From positions 1 to 49,743 of the forward strand of contig DASSKK010000012.1 in NCBI GenBank assembly GCA_035690495.1: a stretch of DNA of 49,743 nt, written 5' to 3'. A program made the position numbers and the translations under genes. Below, one piece after another: positions 26,512 through 35,183 of the stretch. The notes under the pieces were generated by a model, which saw nothing but the letters and a program-made list of their open reading frames with translations, made no database searches and was not told the origin of the DNA. This DNA comes from DASSKK01 sp035690495. GTDB lineage: Bacteria; Actinomycetota; Actinomycetes; Propionibacteriales; Nocardioidaceae. Within the stretch, counting starts at the first letter, position 1. Each line of letters starts with the position of its first letter.

Positions 26512-28605
26512 ATGCCCACGACTGCCGAGCACGGCCTGGACCCCGCGAATCCCTTCGCGGCTCCCAGCACGCTGCCCTTCCAGTTCCCCGACTTCGCGGC
26601 TATCCGGTTCGAGCACTACCGGCCCGCCTTCGACGCAGGCGTCGCCGAGCAGGCCGCGGAGGTCGAGGCGATCGCGACCGACCCCGCAGCCCCGACGTAC
26701 GCGAACACCGTCGAGGCGCTGGAGCGCTCCGGCCGGCTGCTGGAGCGGATGCTGGGCGTGTTCTGGAACCTCACCTCGTCGATGGCCGACGAGCAGATGC
26801 AGTCTCTCGACCAGCAGATCGCCCCGCTCTTCGCGGCGCACCAGGACGCGATCCGCCTCGACCCCCGCCTGTTCGCGCGCATCGACGCGGTCTTCTCCGA
26901 GCGCGAGACGCTGGACCTCACCCCCGAGCAGCGACGGGTGCTGGAGCGCTACCACACCGACTTCGTCCGCAACGGGGCCGCGCTCGCCGAGCCGGAGCAG
27001 GAGCGGCTGCGCGCTCTCAACGAGCAGATCACCGCCGCCCAGACCGAGTTCGGCAACAGGCTGCTGGCCGAAGCGAACTCACGCGCCGTGCACGTCACCG
27101 ACCCGGGCCGGCTGGCGGGCCTCTCCGAGGACGCGGTCGATGCGGCCGAGGCCGCCGCGACGTCACGGGGGCTGGACGGCTACCTGCTGACGTTGGTCTC
27201 CCCGACCATCCAGCCGGCGCTGCACGACCTGGAGGACCGCGAGCTGCGCCGGGAGCTGCACGAGGCGGCCGTCGGCCGCGGCAGCAGCGGGGGCGACCAC
27301 GACACCCGCGAGCTGCTCGCCAGGCTGTCCACCCTGCGCGCCGAGCGTGCCGCACTGCTCGGGTTCGCCCATCACGCGGAGTACGTCGCCGCCGACCAGA
27401 CCGCGGGCAGCAGCAAGGCGGTCTCCGACATGCTCGCGGAGATGGTGGCACCGGCGATGCGCAACCTCGACACCGAGCGTGCGCAGATCGAGCAGGCGAT
27501 GGCCGCCGACGGCGTCGAGGGGCCGGTGCAGCCGTGGGACTGGACGTTCTACGCCACCCGCGTCAAGGCCGACCGCTACCAGGTGGACGCGCGAGAGATG
27601 CGGCCCTACCTCGAGCTGGACCGGGTTCTCCACGACGGCATCTTCTACGCCGCACGCCGGCTGTACGGCCTCGCCTTCACCGAGCGGTTCGACCTGCCCG
27701 TGTACGCCGAGGGCGTGCGCATCTTCGAGGTGCACGACGAGGACGGCAGTGCGCTCGGGCTGTTCGTGTGCGACTGGTTCGCCCGGCCGACCAAGCGCGG
27801 TGGCGCCTGGATGAACGAGTTCGTCGGCCAGTCGCGCCTGCACGGCACCCGCCCGGTCGTCGTGGTGTGCCTCAACGTGCCCGAACCGCCGAAGGGCCAC
27901 CGGGCGCTGATGACCATCGACGAGGTGAAGACCGGCTTCCACGAGTTCGGGCACGCCCTGCACGGGCTGTTCGCCGACGCCGACTACCCGCGGCTGGCCG
28001 GCACGGCGGTCCCGCGTGACTTCGTGGAGTTCCCCTCGCAGGTCAACGAGATGTGGGCCTGGCACCCGGAGGTGGTGGCCAGCTATGCGCGCCACTACCA
28101 GACCGACGAGCCGCTGCCGCAGGAACTCGTCGAGCGCCTGATCGCCTCCCGGAAGGCCGGCCAGGGCTTCGACACGGTCTCGATGCTGGCTGCGGCGTTG
28201 CTGGACCAGGAGTGGCACCGGCGTACCCCTGCCTCCGAACCGGTCTCCGCCGAGGACGTCGACGCGTTCGAGACCGCTGCGCTGGAACGCACCGGAGTGC
28301 GCTCCGCGCTCGTCCCTCCGCGCTACCGCTCCGGCTACTTCGCCCACGCGTTCGCCGGCGGCTACGACGCGAACTACTACTCCTACCTGTGGAGCGAGGT
28401 GCTCGACGCGGACACGGTCGACTGGTTCACCGAGAACGGCGGTCTGCGCCGTGAGAACGGCGAGCGGTTCCGGGCCGCGCTGCTGTCCAGAGGCGGCACC
28501 GTCGACGCGATGGACGCGTTCGCCGCGGTGCGCGGGCGGCCGCCCAGCACGGAGCCGCTGCTGCGTCGCCGCGGGCTGCTCGAGGAGCCTGGTCAGGACC
28601 GATGA
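26512..28605 (+). CDS. M3 family metallopeptidase (peptidyl-dipeptidase Dcp type)
   Basis: A 697-residue zinc peptidase of the oligopeptidase A/Dcp family. The HExxH zinc motif is HEFGH at residues 477-481 (GFHEFGHALHGLF), with a downstream Glu in FVEFPSQVNEMW. No signal peptide is seen, so it is probably cytosolic and degrades short peptides. It starts 26 nt after pyrF and sits between pyrF and mihF, which are adjacent in Streptomyces. The stop overlaps the ATG of the next small gene. Confidence 0.93.
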   Translation: MPTTAEHGLDPANPFAAPSTLPFQFPDFAAIRFEHYRPAFDAGVAEQAAEVEAIATDPAAPTYANTVEALERSGRLLERMLGVFWNLTSSMADEQMQSLDQQIAPLFAAHQDAIRLDPRLFARIDAVFSERETLDLTPEQRRVLERYHTDFVRNGAALAEPEQERLRALNEQITAAQTEFGNRLLAEANSRAVHVTDPGRLAGLSEDAVDAAEAAATSRGLDGYLLTLVSPTIQPALHDLEDRELRRELHEAAVGRGSSGGDHDTRELLARLSTLRAERAALLGFAHHAEYVAADQTAGSSKAVSDMLAEMVAPAMRNLDTERAQIEQAMAADGVEGPVQPWDWTFYATRVKADRYQVDAREMRPYLELDRVLHDGIFYAARRLYGLAFTERFDLPVYAEGVRIFEVHDEDGSALGLFVCDWFARPTKRGGAWMNEFVGQSRLHGTRPVVVVCLNVPEPPKGHRALMTIDEVKTGFHEFGHALHGLFADADYPRLAGTAVPRDFVEFPSQVNEMWAWHPEVVASYARHYQTDEPLPQELVERLIASRKAGQGFDTVSMLAAALLDQEWHRRTPASEPVSAEDVDAFETAALERTGVRSALVPPRYRSGYFAHAFAGGYDANYYSYLWSEVLDADTVDWFTENGGLRRENGERFRAALLSRGGTVDAMDAFAAVRGRPPSTEPLLRRRGLLEEPGQDR

Positions 28606-29117
28606 GGCCGCCGCGCCGGGTCGCCTTCCGGGTGGGTGCCGCACTCGTCACCGGTGTGGTGCTCGCCGCCGGCCAGGCCGGCTGCGCCAGCCGCACCGAC
28701 GCCTACTGCTCGACGCTGAAGGACGAGAAGGCCGTGTTGAGCCAGGTCGCGGGAGGCGGCGGCCCGTCGAGCAGGCGCAGCATGGACCGGGTGTTGAGGG
28801 TGTTCCGCGAGCTGCGGGACAAGGCACCCGCCGACATCGCGCCGGACTGGGACACGCTGGTGGGGGCCTTCTCACGGCTGTCCGACGCGCTGCGCGCCGC
28901 GGGGGTGGATCCGGGACATTTCACCCCCGGCAAGAGACCGCCCGGGGTCAGCACCGGCGAGTACCACGAGATCACCCAGGCGGCGCTGGCGCTGAGCTCG
29001 ACCCGGGTCCTGGCCGCCGCGGGGCGGATCCAGGACGAGGCACGTCAGGTCTGCCATGTGAGCCTCGGCGGTGAGGCCGCGCGCCCGCCTGGCGTTGCGG
29101 GTCCCGCGCAGGGGTGA
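28602..29117 (+). CDS. Possible lipoprotein of unknown function
   Basis: A 171-residue protein with a basic N-terminus (MRPPRRVAFR), a hydrophobic stretch (11-23) and AGQAGC with Cys28, a degenerate lipobox because the -3 residue is Gln. The mature part is hydrophilic, with two further cysteines (Cys36 and one near the C-terminus in RQVCHV) that could form a disulfide. No domain was recognised. The ATG overlaps the peptidase stop (ATGA), so it is probably cotranscribed with it. Confidence 0.65.
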   Translation: MRPPRRVAFRVGAALVTGVVLAAGQAGCASRTDAYCSTLKDEKAVLSQVAGGGGPSSRRSMDRVLRVFRELRDKAPADIAPDWDTLVGAFSRLSDALRAAGVDPGHFTPGKRPPGVSTGEYHEITQAALALSSTRVLAAAGRIQDEARQVCHVSLGGEAARPPGVAGPAQG

Positions 29118-29176
29118 CTACATTTCGACCTGTCCGCTCACACCGACCGCACACCGTGCCCGAGACGAGGTCTGCA

Positions 29177-29530
29177 GTGGCTTTGCCGCGACTCACCCCC
29201 GAACAGCGTCAGGCCAACCTGGAGAAAGCCGCCGCCTCGCGTCGCGAACGCGCGGAGGTCAAGAACCGGCTCAAGCACTCCGGGGCCTCCATCAAAGATG
29301 TGCTCGCGCAGGGCCGGGCCAACGAGGTGATCGGCAAGATGCGGGTCCTGGATCTGCTGCAGGCGATGCCCGGACTGGGCAAGGTGCGGGCCCGGCAGAC
29401 CATGGAGCGGCTGGGCATCTCCGAGAGCAGACGGGTGCGAGGGCTGGGCGCCAACCAGGTCGCCGCGCTCGAGCGCCACTTCAGGGGCAACACAGCCGGG
29501 GCGGACAAACCAGCCGATGCGCGTGGCTGA
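29177..29530 (+). CDS. mihF: Integration host factor, actinobacterial type (mIHF/sIHF)
   Basis: Nucleoid-associated DNA-binding protein of 117 residues. It opens MALPRLTPEQRQANLEKA and contains ERAEVKNRLKHSG and the helix-two-turn-helix region MPGLGKVRARQTMERLGI followed by SESRRVRGLG, all hallmarks of mIHF/sIHF. GTG 29177 gives the canonical N-terminus; the frame is open upstream to 29114, but that extension lacks family similarity. The last 14 nt overlap gmk. Its position before gmk and rpoZ is conserved in actinobacteria. Confidence 0.95.
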   Translation: MALPRLTPEQRQANLEKAAASRRERAEVKNRLKHSGASIKDVLAQGRANEVIGKMRVLDLLQAMPGLGKVRARQTMERLGISESRRVRGLGANQVAALERHFRGNTAGADKPADARG

Positions 29531-30170
29531 TCCGGCCCGTCTGACGGTTCTGGCCGGACCGACCGCGGTCGGCAAGGGGACCGTCGCCGCCGACGTACGC
29601 CTTCACCACCCGGACATCTGGATCTCGGTCTCGGTCACCACCCGTGCCCCGCGTCCCGGCGAGGTGGACGGCCGGCACTACTGGTTCGTCGACGACGAGC
29701 GGTTCGATGCGATGGTGGCAGACGGCGAGCTGCTGGAGTGGGCCGTCGTCCACGGTGCTGCCCGCTACGGCACCCCTCGCGGGCCGGTGGAGCAACGGCT
29801 GGCCGAGGGCACCCCGGTGCTCCTCGAGATCGACCTGCAGGGAGCCCGGCAGGTGCGCGAGTCGATGCCCGGCGCGCTGTTCGTGTTCCTGCGGCCGCCG
29901 TCCTGGGAGGAGCTGGTCTCGCGGCTCGCCGGACGTGGCACCGAGACGGCCGCCCAGCAGCAGCGCAGGCTGCAGACCGCGCACGAGGAGCTGGCCGCCG
30001 AGACGGAGTTCGACGTGAGCGTGGTGAACACACGAGTTCACGATGCCGCCGAGGAGTTGGTAGCCTTGATGCTCCGACCACCCCCGATCTCCCGTGAGGC
30101 CAGAGAAGCGTGCCCAGAACCATCCCCGTCGCCGAAGGCATCACCAACCCGCCCATCGACGAGCTGCTGA
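29517..30170 (+). CDS. gmk: Guanylate kinase with a C-terminal tail overlapping rpoZ
   Basis: Phosphorylates GMP to GDP. The P-loop is AGPTAVGKGT near residue 13; GMP-binding and lid regions are SVSVTTRAPRPGEVDG, GRHYWF, and LLEIDLQGARQV near residue 102. The protein is 217 residues, about 30 longer than a minimal guanylate kinase, because the frame continues past EELVALM into a Pro/Ser-rich tail (PEPSPSPKASPTRPSTSC). That tail is encoded by the first 61 nt of rpoZ in another frame. The start overlaps mihF by 14 nt. Confidence 0.94.
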   Translation: MRVADPARLTVLAGPTAVGKGTVAADVRLHHPDIWISVSVTTRAPRPGEVDGRHYWFVDDERFDAMVADGELLEWAVVHGAARYGTPRGPVEQRLAEGTPVLLEIDLQGARQVRESMPGALFVFLRPPSWEELVSRLAGRGTETAAQQQRRLQTAHEELAAETEFDVSVVNTRVHDAAEELVALMLRPPPISREAREACPEPSPSPKASPTRPSTSC

Positions 30171-30442
30171 CCAAGACCGACTCGAAGTACCGGCTCGTCC
30201 TCTACAGCGCCAAGCGCGCCCGGCAGATCAACGCCTACTACTCCCAGCTCGGCGAGGGCCTGCTGGAGTACGTCGGCCCGCTGGTCGACACCCACGTGCA
30301 GGAGAAGCCGCTGTCGATCGCGCTTCGCGAGATCAACGACGACCTGCTGACCTGCGAGGACGTGGACCCCGAGGCGGAGGCGGCCGCCGCTGCTGCTGCC
30401 GCGGACCAGGCCGAGCAGACAGCGCCCGACGCCGAGGGCTGA
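30110..30442 (+). CDS. rpoZ: RNA polymerase omega subunit
   Basis: Small assembly/stability subunit of RNA polymerase. The 110-residue protein contains NPPIDELLTKTDSKYRLVLY, SAKRARQINAYY and KPLSIALREI, the conserved omega core, followed by an acidic Glu/Ala-rich tail (EAEAAAAAAAADQAEQ). GTG 30110 lies inside gmk (61-nt overlap in another frame), preceded by a weak AGAGAAG ribosome-binding site. Confidence 0.95.
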   Translation: MPRTIPVAEGITNPPIDELLTKTDSKYRLVLYSAKRARQINAYYSQLGEGLLEYVGPLVDTHVQEKPLSIALREINDDLLTCEDVDPEAEAAAAAAAADQAEQTAPDAEG

Positions 30443-30453
30443 GGGAGACTCCG

Positions 30454-31716
30454 GTGCCGGCCGAGGCTGGGCGTCCGCGCGTGGTGCTCGGTGTCGGCGG
30501 CGGGATCGCCGCCTACAAGGCCTGCGAGCTGCTACGACGTTTCACCGAGTCCGACCACGACGTGACCGTCGTCCCCACCGCCTCGGCTCTGGAGTTCGTC
30601 GGACCGGCCACCTGGGCGGCCCTGTCCGGCAAACCGGTCACCACCAGGTCCAGCACCGTCTGGGACGACGTACACACCGTGCCGCACGTGCGCATCGGGC
30701 GTACGGCGGACCTGGTGGTGGTGGCCCCGGCCACCGCCGACCTGATGGCCCGTGCCGTGCACGGCAGGGCCGACGACCTGCTCACCGCGACACTGCTCAC
30801 CGCCACCTGCCCGGTGGTGTTCGCGCCGGCGATGCACACCGAGATGTGGGAGCATCCGGCCACCGCGGCCAACGTGGCCACCTTGCGCGAACGGGGCGTG
30901 CTGGTCGTCGAGCCCGCGGAGGGCCGGCTGACCGGCGCGGACACCGGCAAGGGCAGGCTCCCGGAGCCGGACGAGCTGTTCGAGCTGGCCCGCGACGTGC
31001 TGTCCCGCCGGGAGGCCGCCACCCTGCTGGACCTCGCAGGAAGGCACGTGGTCGTCTCGGCCGGCGGGACCCGGGAGTACCTCGATCCCGTCCGGTTCCT
31101 GGGCAACCGCTCCTCGGGACGGCAGGGCTACGCGCTGGCCCGCACGGCCGCCGCCCGCGGCGCCGAGGTGACTCTGGTGGCCGCCAACACGGCCCTCCCG
31201 GATCCCGCAGGGGCCAAGGTGATCCGGGTGGAGACCACCGCCCAGCTGCGTGACGCCGTGCTCGCCTCCGCGGGCACGGCCGACGCGGTGGTGATGGCTG
31301 CCGCCCCGGCGGACTTCGCGCCGAGCAGCACCAGCTCCACCAAGATCAAGAAGGTCGCCGACGGCTCGGTGGCGCCGCTTTCCCTGGAGCAGACCCCGGA
31401 CGTGCTCGCCGAGCTGGGCACCTATCGTCGGGACCGGGATGATTCCGGTATGGTGCTGGTCGGCTTCGCCGCGGAGACCGGTGACGACCAGGCTGGCGTC
31501 CTCGATCACGCCCGCGCCAAGCTTGCCCGGAAGGGCTGCGACCTGCTGGTGGTCAACGACGTGGCCGGCGGAGCGGTGTTCGGCAGCGCAGACAACCAGG
31601 CGGTGATCCTCTCCGCGGAGGGCACCAGCCTCGACGTACCTCCCGGTCCCAAGTCCGCGCTGGCCCACGTGATCTGGGACCAGGTGGTCGCACGGTTCGA
31701 GACCGACCGAGCCTGA
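30454..31716 (+). CDS. coaBC: Bifunctional phosphopantothenoylcysteine decarboxylase/phosphopantothenate-cysteine ligase
   Basis: Two steps of coenzyme A synthesis on one chain of 420 residues. The N-terminal flavoprotein decarboxylase half shows GVGGGIAAYKACEL and the APAMHTEMW substrate segment; the C-terminal CTP-dependent ligase half shows SAGGTREYLDPVRFLGNRSSG near residue 200, and AAAPADFAP, KIKK and DLLVVND. GTG 30454 follows a GAGGGAGA ribosome-binding site 11 nt after rpoZ. The frame is open further upstream but overlaps rpoZ. Confidence 0.95.
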   Translation: MPAEAGRPRVVLGVGGGIAAYKACELLRRFTESDHDVTVVPTASALEFVGPATWAALSGKPVTTRSSTVWDDVHTVPHVRIGRTADLVVVAPATADLMARAVHGRADDLLTATLLTATCPVVFAPAMHTEMWEHPATAANVATLRERGVLVVEPAEGRLTGADTGKGRLPEPDELFELARDVLSRREAATLLDLAGRHVVVSAGGTREYLDPVRFLGNRSSGRQGYALARTAAARGAEVTLVAANTALPDPAGAKVIRVETTAQLRDAVLASAGTADAVVMAAAPADFAPSSTSSTKIKKVADGSVAPLSLEQTPDVLAELGTYRRDRDDSGMVLVGFAAETGDDQAGVLDHARAKLARKGCDLLVVNDVAGGAVFGSADNQAVILSAEGTSLDVPPGPKSALAHVIWDQVVARFETDRA

Positions 31717-31730
31717 ACGGCGCCGCGCGA

Positions 31731-31736
31731 TATCCT
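31731..31736 (+). promoter_or_regulatory. Probable -10 element for metK (TATCCT)
   Basis: TATCCT in the 58-nt gap between coaBC and metK fits TANNNT. Transcription would start near 31743, leaving a leader of about 32 nt with GAGGAGAG before the GTG. No SAM riboswitch is recognisable in this short leader. Confidence 0.5.
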
Positions 31737-31774
31737 GACTCGACAGCCGGCGTCGAGCGCAGCGAGGAGAGCAC

Positions 31775-32968
31775 GTGCCCGGACGACTTTTCACCTCCGA
31801 GTCGGTGACGGAGGGTCATCCCGACAAGATCGCCGACCAGATCAGCGACACCGTCCTCGACGCGATGCTCGCCCAGGACCCGCACAGCCGGGTCGCGGTC
31901 GAGACGCTGCTCACCACCGGACTGGTCGTGGTCGCCGGCGAGGTGGACACCACCGGCTACGTCGACATCAAGTCTCTGGTCCGCGACCGGATCCTGCGGA
32001 TCGGCTACGACTCCTCGGCGAAGGGCTTCGACGGCCGCTCCTGCGGGGTGATGGTGGCGATCGGCGGGCAGTCCGGCGACATCGCGCAAGGCGTCGACAC
32101 CGGCTACGAGTCGCGCACGGGGTCGGTCGACGCACTGGACAAGCAGGGCGCCGGCGACCAGGGGCTGATGTTCGGCTACGCCTGCGACGACACCCCCGAG
32201 CTGATGCCGCTGCCGATCACGATCGCCCAGCGTCTCGCCGAGCAGCTGTCCGCGGTCCGCAAGGACGGCCCGCTGTCCTATCTGCGTCCGGACGGCAAGA
32301 CCCAGGTCACCATCGAGTACGACGACCAGGACCAGCCCGTGCGGGTGGACACCGTGGTGGTCTCCACCCAGCACGCCAAGGACATCGACCTGGACACGAT
32401 GCTCACCCCGGACGTGAAGAAGCACGTCGTCGACCCGGTGCTGGACAGCTTCGACATCGCCTGCGAGGACTACAAGCTCCTGGTCAACCCGACTGGGCGG
32501 TTCGAGATCGGCGGCCCGATGGGCGACGCCGGGCTGACCGGCCGCAAGATCATCATCGACACCTACGGCGGGATGGCCCGTCACGGCGGTGGGGCGTTCT
32601 CCGGCAAGGACCCCTCGAAGGTGGACCGCTCCGCGGCCTACGCCATGCGCTGGGTGGCCAAGAACGTCGTCGCCGCGGGGCTGGCCCGACGCTGCGAGGT
32701 GCAGGTCGCCTACGCGATCGGAAAGGCGCACCCGGTCGGCTTCTACGTCGACTGCTTCGGCACCGAGGCCGTCCCGGTCTCGACCATCCAGAAGGCCGTG
32801 CTGGAGGTCTTCGACCTGCGGCCCGCTGCGCTGATCCGCGACCTGGACCTGCTGCGCCCGATCTACGCCCAGACCGCGGCGTACGGGCACTTCGGCCGGG
32901 AGCTGCCCGACTTCACCTGGGAGCGCACCGACCGCGTCGAGCAGCTGAAGGCCGCCGCCGGCGTCTAG
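31775..32968 (+). CDS. metK: S-adenosylmethionine synthetase
   Basis: Makes SAM from methionine and ATP. The 397-residue protein carries TSESVTEGHPDKIADQISD at residues 7-25 with the catalytic His15, GDQGLMFGYAC near 128 and the P-loop-like GGGAFSGKDPSKVDRS near 272. GTG start with GAGGAGAG upstream. It probably has its own promoter. Confidence 0.97.
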   Translation: MPGRLFTSESVTEGHPDKIADQISDTVLDAMLAQDPHSRVAVETLLTTGLVVVAGEVDTTGYVDIKSLVRDRILRIGYDSSAKGFDGRSCGVMVAIGGQSGDIAQGVDTGYESRTGSVDALDKQGAGDQGLMFGYACDDTPELMPLPITIAQRLAEQLSAVRKDGPLSYLRPDGKTQVTIEYDDQDQPVRVDTVVVSTQHAKDIDLDTMLTPDVKKHVVDPVLDSFDIACEDYKLLVNPTGRFEIGGPMGDAGLTGRKIIIDTYGGMARHGGGAFSGKDPSKVDRSAAYAMRWVAKNVVAAGLARRCEVQVAYAIGKAHPVGFYVDCFGTEAVPVSTIQKAVLEVFDLRPAALIRDLDLLRPIYAQTAAYGHFGRELPDFTWERTDRVEQLKAAAGV

Positions 32969-33010
32969 AGCTCGGCGTCGGGCCGTTTACCAGGGCACCC
33001 AGGATCTCCG

Positions 33011-33063
33011 CCACTCCCCACGGGTCACCCCCCATGGGGAGTGGCAGATTCCCGTGGGGAGTG
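33011..33063 (+). promoter_or_regulatory. Alternative hairpins between metK and priA
   Basis: Segment 33011-33024 (CCACTCCCCACGGG) can pair in two exclusive ways. Its first ten bases pair with TGGGGAGTGG at 33035-33044; alternatively CACTCCCCACGGG (33012-33024) pairs over 13 bp with CCCGTGGGGAGTG (33051-33063). This could be a metK terminator or a switch for priA. There is no T-tract. Confidence 0.45.
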
Positions 33064-33120
33064 CGCGTGCCGGCAACGCAAGGCCCGGCCTCGGGGGTGC
33101 GGGCTGCAAGACTCGGGTAC

Positions 33121-35121
33121 GTGACCGAGAAGGCGGAACGGACCACCCCTGCGCACCGGGTGGCGCGGGTGCTCGTCGACGTGCCGCTGGCACACCTGGA
33201 CCGGCCGTTCGACTACGCCGTCCCGGCCGCGCTCGACGACCAGGTGCAGGCAGGTTCCCGGGTGAAGGTGCGCTTCGCCGGACGCGAGGTGCCCGGCTTC
33301 GTGCTGGAACGCGTCGACCACAGCGACCACCCCGGACGACTCGCCCCGCTGCGTCGGGCGGTGAGCCCCGAACCGGTGCTCAGCCACGAGATCGCCGAGC
33401 TGACCGAGCTGGTCGCCGCTCGCTACGCCGGCACGCGCTCGGACGTGCTCCGGCTGGCCGTCCCGCCCCGCCACGCGACGGTGGAGAAGCGGGAGTCCCC
33501 GCCGGCAGAGAACGCCCGCCCCGACCCCGCCGGCTGGAAGGCGGCCTGGTCGCCGTACCCGTCCGGACCCGGCTTCGTCGACGCCCTCGCCACCGGCAAG
33601 AACCCACGAGCGGTGTGCTCGGTGCTTCCCGGCGACTGGCCCGCGCTGGTCGCCCAGGCGGCTGCGGCGGCCCACAGCTCCGGGCGCGGCGTCCTGCTGT
33701 GCGTGCCCGACCGGCGCGACCTCGACCGGCTGGACGCAGCGCTCACGACGGTGCTCGGCGAGGGAAGGCACGTGCTGCTGACAGCCGACCTCGGGCCGGC
33801 CGCGCGCTACCGGGCGTTCCTGGCGGTGCGGCGGGGCGCGGTGCGCGTGGTCGTCGGCACCCGCGCAGCCGCGTTCGCGCCGGTCCGCGACCTCGGGCTG
33901 GTCGCGATCTGGGACGACGGCGACGACCTGTACGGCGAGCCCCGCGCGCCGTACCCGCACACCCGCGAAGTGCTGCTGCTGCGCGCCGAGCAGCGGGGAT
34001 GCGCCGCCCTGCTCGCCGGGGCTAGCCGGACGGTGGAGGCGGAGTACCTTCTCCGCACCGGCTGGGCCGCGGAGATCCTCGCCGACCGGGCCGGGCTGCG
34101 GCGGGCGTGCCCGCGGGTGGCCGTCACCGGAGCCACCGACACCGAGCTGGACCGAGACCCCTATGCCCGCTCCGCGCGTCTGCCCCGGCTGGCCCACGAC
34201 GCCATCCGGGCGGGGCTGGAGCATGGCCCGGTGCTGGTGCAGACCCCGCGGCGCGGGTACGCCGCCGCGCTCGCGTGCGACAGCTGCCGGACACCCGCCC
34301 GCTGCCCGCACTGCCGCGGCCCGCTGCACCTGGCGGCACCGCACCGACCACCGACGTGCCGCTGGTGCGGGCAGGAGCGCGCCGGCTGGCAGTGCGGCGT
34401 CTGCGGCGGGCATGGGCTTCGGGCTCCGGTGATCGGCGAGGCACGCACCGCCGAGGAGATCGGACGCGCCTTCCCGGCCGTGCCGGTGCGCACCTCGGGC
34501 GGCGACCGGGTGCTGGCCACTGTGCAAGACGAGCCCTCGATCGTCGTCGCGACCCCCGGCGCCGAGCCCGTGGCCGCCGGCGGCTACGCGTGCGTGGTGC
34601 TGCTCGACACCTGGCTGATGCTGACTCGGACCGACCTGCGGACCGGCGAGGAGTCGCTGCGGCGCTGGCTGAACGCCGCATCGCTCTCTCGGTCCGTCGA
34701 ACGGGGAGGGCACGTGGTGGCCGTCGGCGAGCCCGGAGACCCCGTGCTGCAGGCGCTGGTCCGCTGGGATCCCGGCGGGTTCGCGCGCCGCGAGATGACC
34801 GAGCGGCAGTCGACCCATCTCCCGCCGGCCTGCCGGCTGGCCACGCTGGACGGCGCTCCGGACGACGTAGCAGCCGCGCTGTCCGCGCTGGACCTGCCCG
34901 AGGGGGCGGAGGTGCTCGGGCCGGCGCCGGCGCCCGAGGCGGGGCGCGGGGCCCGGTCCGACGCCGAGCCGGCCGGGTCCGCCGGTGTGCGTGCGGTGGT
35001 CCGGGTGCCCCGCTCCGCAGGGTGGCAGCTGTCCGCGACGCTGCGGGAGATGCAGGGCGTCCGCGACGCCCACAAGCTGCCGCCGGTGCGCGTCCAGGTC
35101 GATCCCCTCGGGCTGGGCTGA
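33121..35121 (+). CDS. priA: Primosomal protein N' (PriA-like), helicase motifs lost
   Basis: A 666-residue PriA homologue. The N-terminal DNA-binding domain (VLVDVPLAHLDRPFDYAVP near residue 15, GSRVKVRFAGREVPGFV) and the cysteine-rich zinc region (CDSCRTPARCPHC, CRWCGQ and CGVCGG near residues 385-430) are intact. A Walker A GxGKT is not visible where expected, and the DEAH box region reads IWDDGDDLYG. Actinobacterial PriA proteins are known to lack functional helicase motifs, so it may act only as a replication-restart scaffold. GTG 33121 is chosen for N-terminal similarity; the frame is open to 33034, through the hairpin region. Confidence 0.88.
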   Translation: MTEKAERTTPAHRVARVLVDVPLAHLDRPFDYAVPAALDDQVQAGSRVKVRFAGREVPGFVLERVDHSDHPGRLAPLRRAVSPEPVLSHEIAELTELVAARYAGTRSDVLRLAVPPRHATVEKRESPPAENARPDPAGWKAAWSPYPSGPGFVDALATGKNPRAVCSVLPGDWPALVAQAAAAAHSSGRGVLLCVPDRRDLDRLDAALTTVLGEGRHVLLTADLGPAARYRAFLAVRRGAVRVVVGTRAAAFAPVRDLGLVAIWDDGDDLYGEPRAPYPHTREVLLLRAEQRGCAALLAGASRTVEAEYLLRTGWAAEILADRAGLRRACPRVAVTGATDTELDRDPYARSARLPRLAHDAIRAGLEHGPVLVQTPRRGYAAALACDSCRTPARCPHCRGPLHLAAPHRPPTCRWCGQERAGWQCGVCGGHGLRAPVIGEARTAEEIGRAFPAVPVRTSGGDRVLATVQDEPSIVVATPGAEPVAAGGYACVVLLDTWLMLTRTDLRTGEESLRRWLNAASLSRSVERGGHVVAVGEPGDPVLQALVRWDPGGFARREMTERQSTHLPPACRLATLDGAPDDVAAALSALDLPEGAEVLGPAPAPEAGRGARSDAEPAGSAGVRAVVRVPRSAGWQLSATLREMQGVRDAHKLPPVRVQVDPLGLG

Positions 35122-35142
35122 GGCGGCCCGCTCCCGGCTTCG

Positions 35143-35148
35143 TAGACT
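35143..35148 (+). promoter_or_regulatory. Probable -10 element for def-fmt-rsmB (TAGACT)
   Basis: TAGACT lies in the 62-nt gap between priA and def, identical to the -10 proposed for efp. Transcription would start near 35155, before a CGAGGAG ribosome-binding site. Confidence 0.5.
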
Positions 35149-35183
35149 GGCCCCGTCCGCCGTACCCTCTCGAGGAGCTTCCC

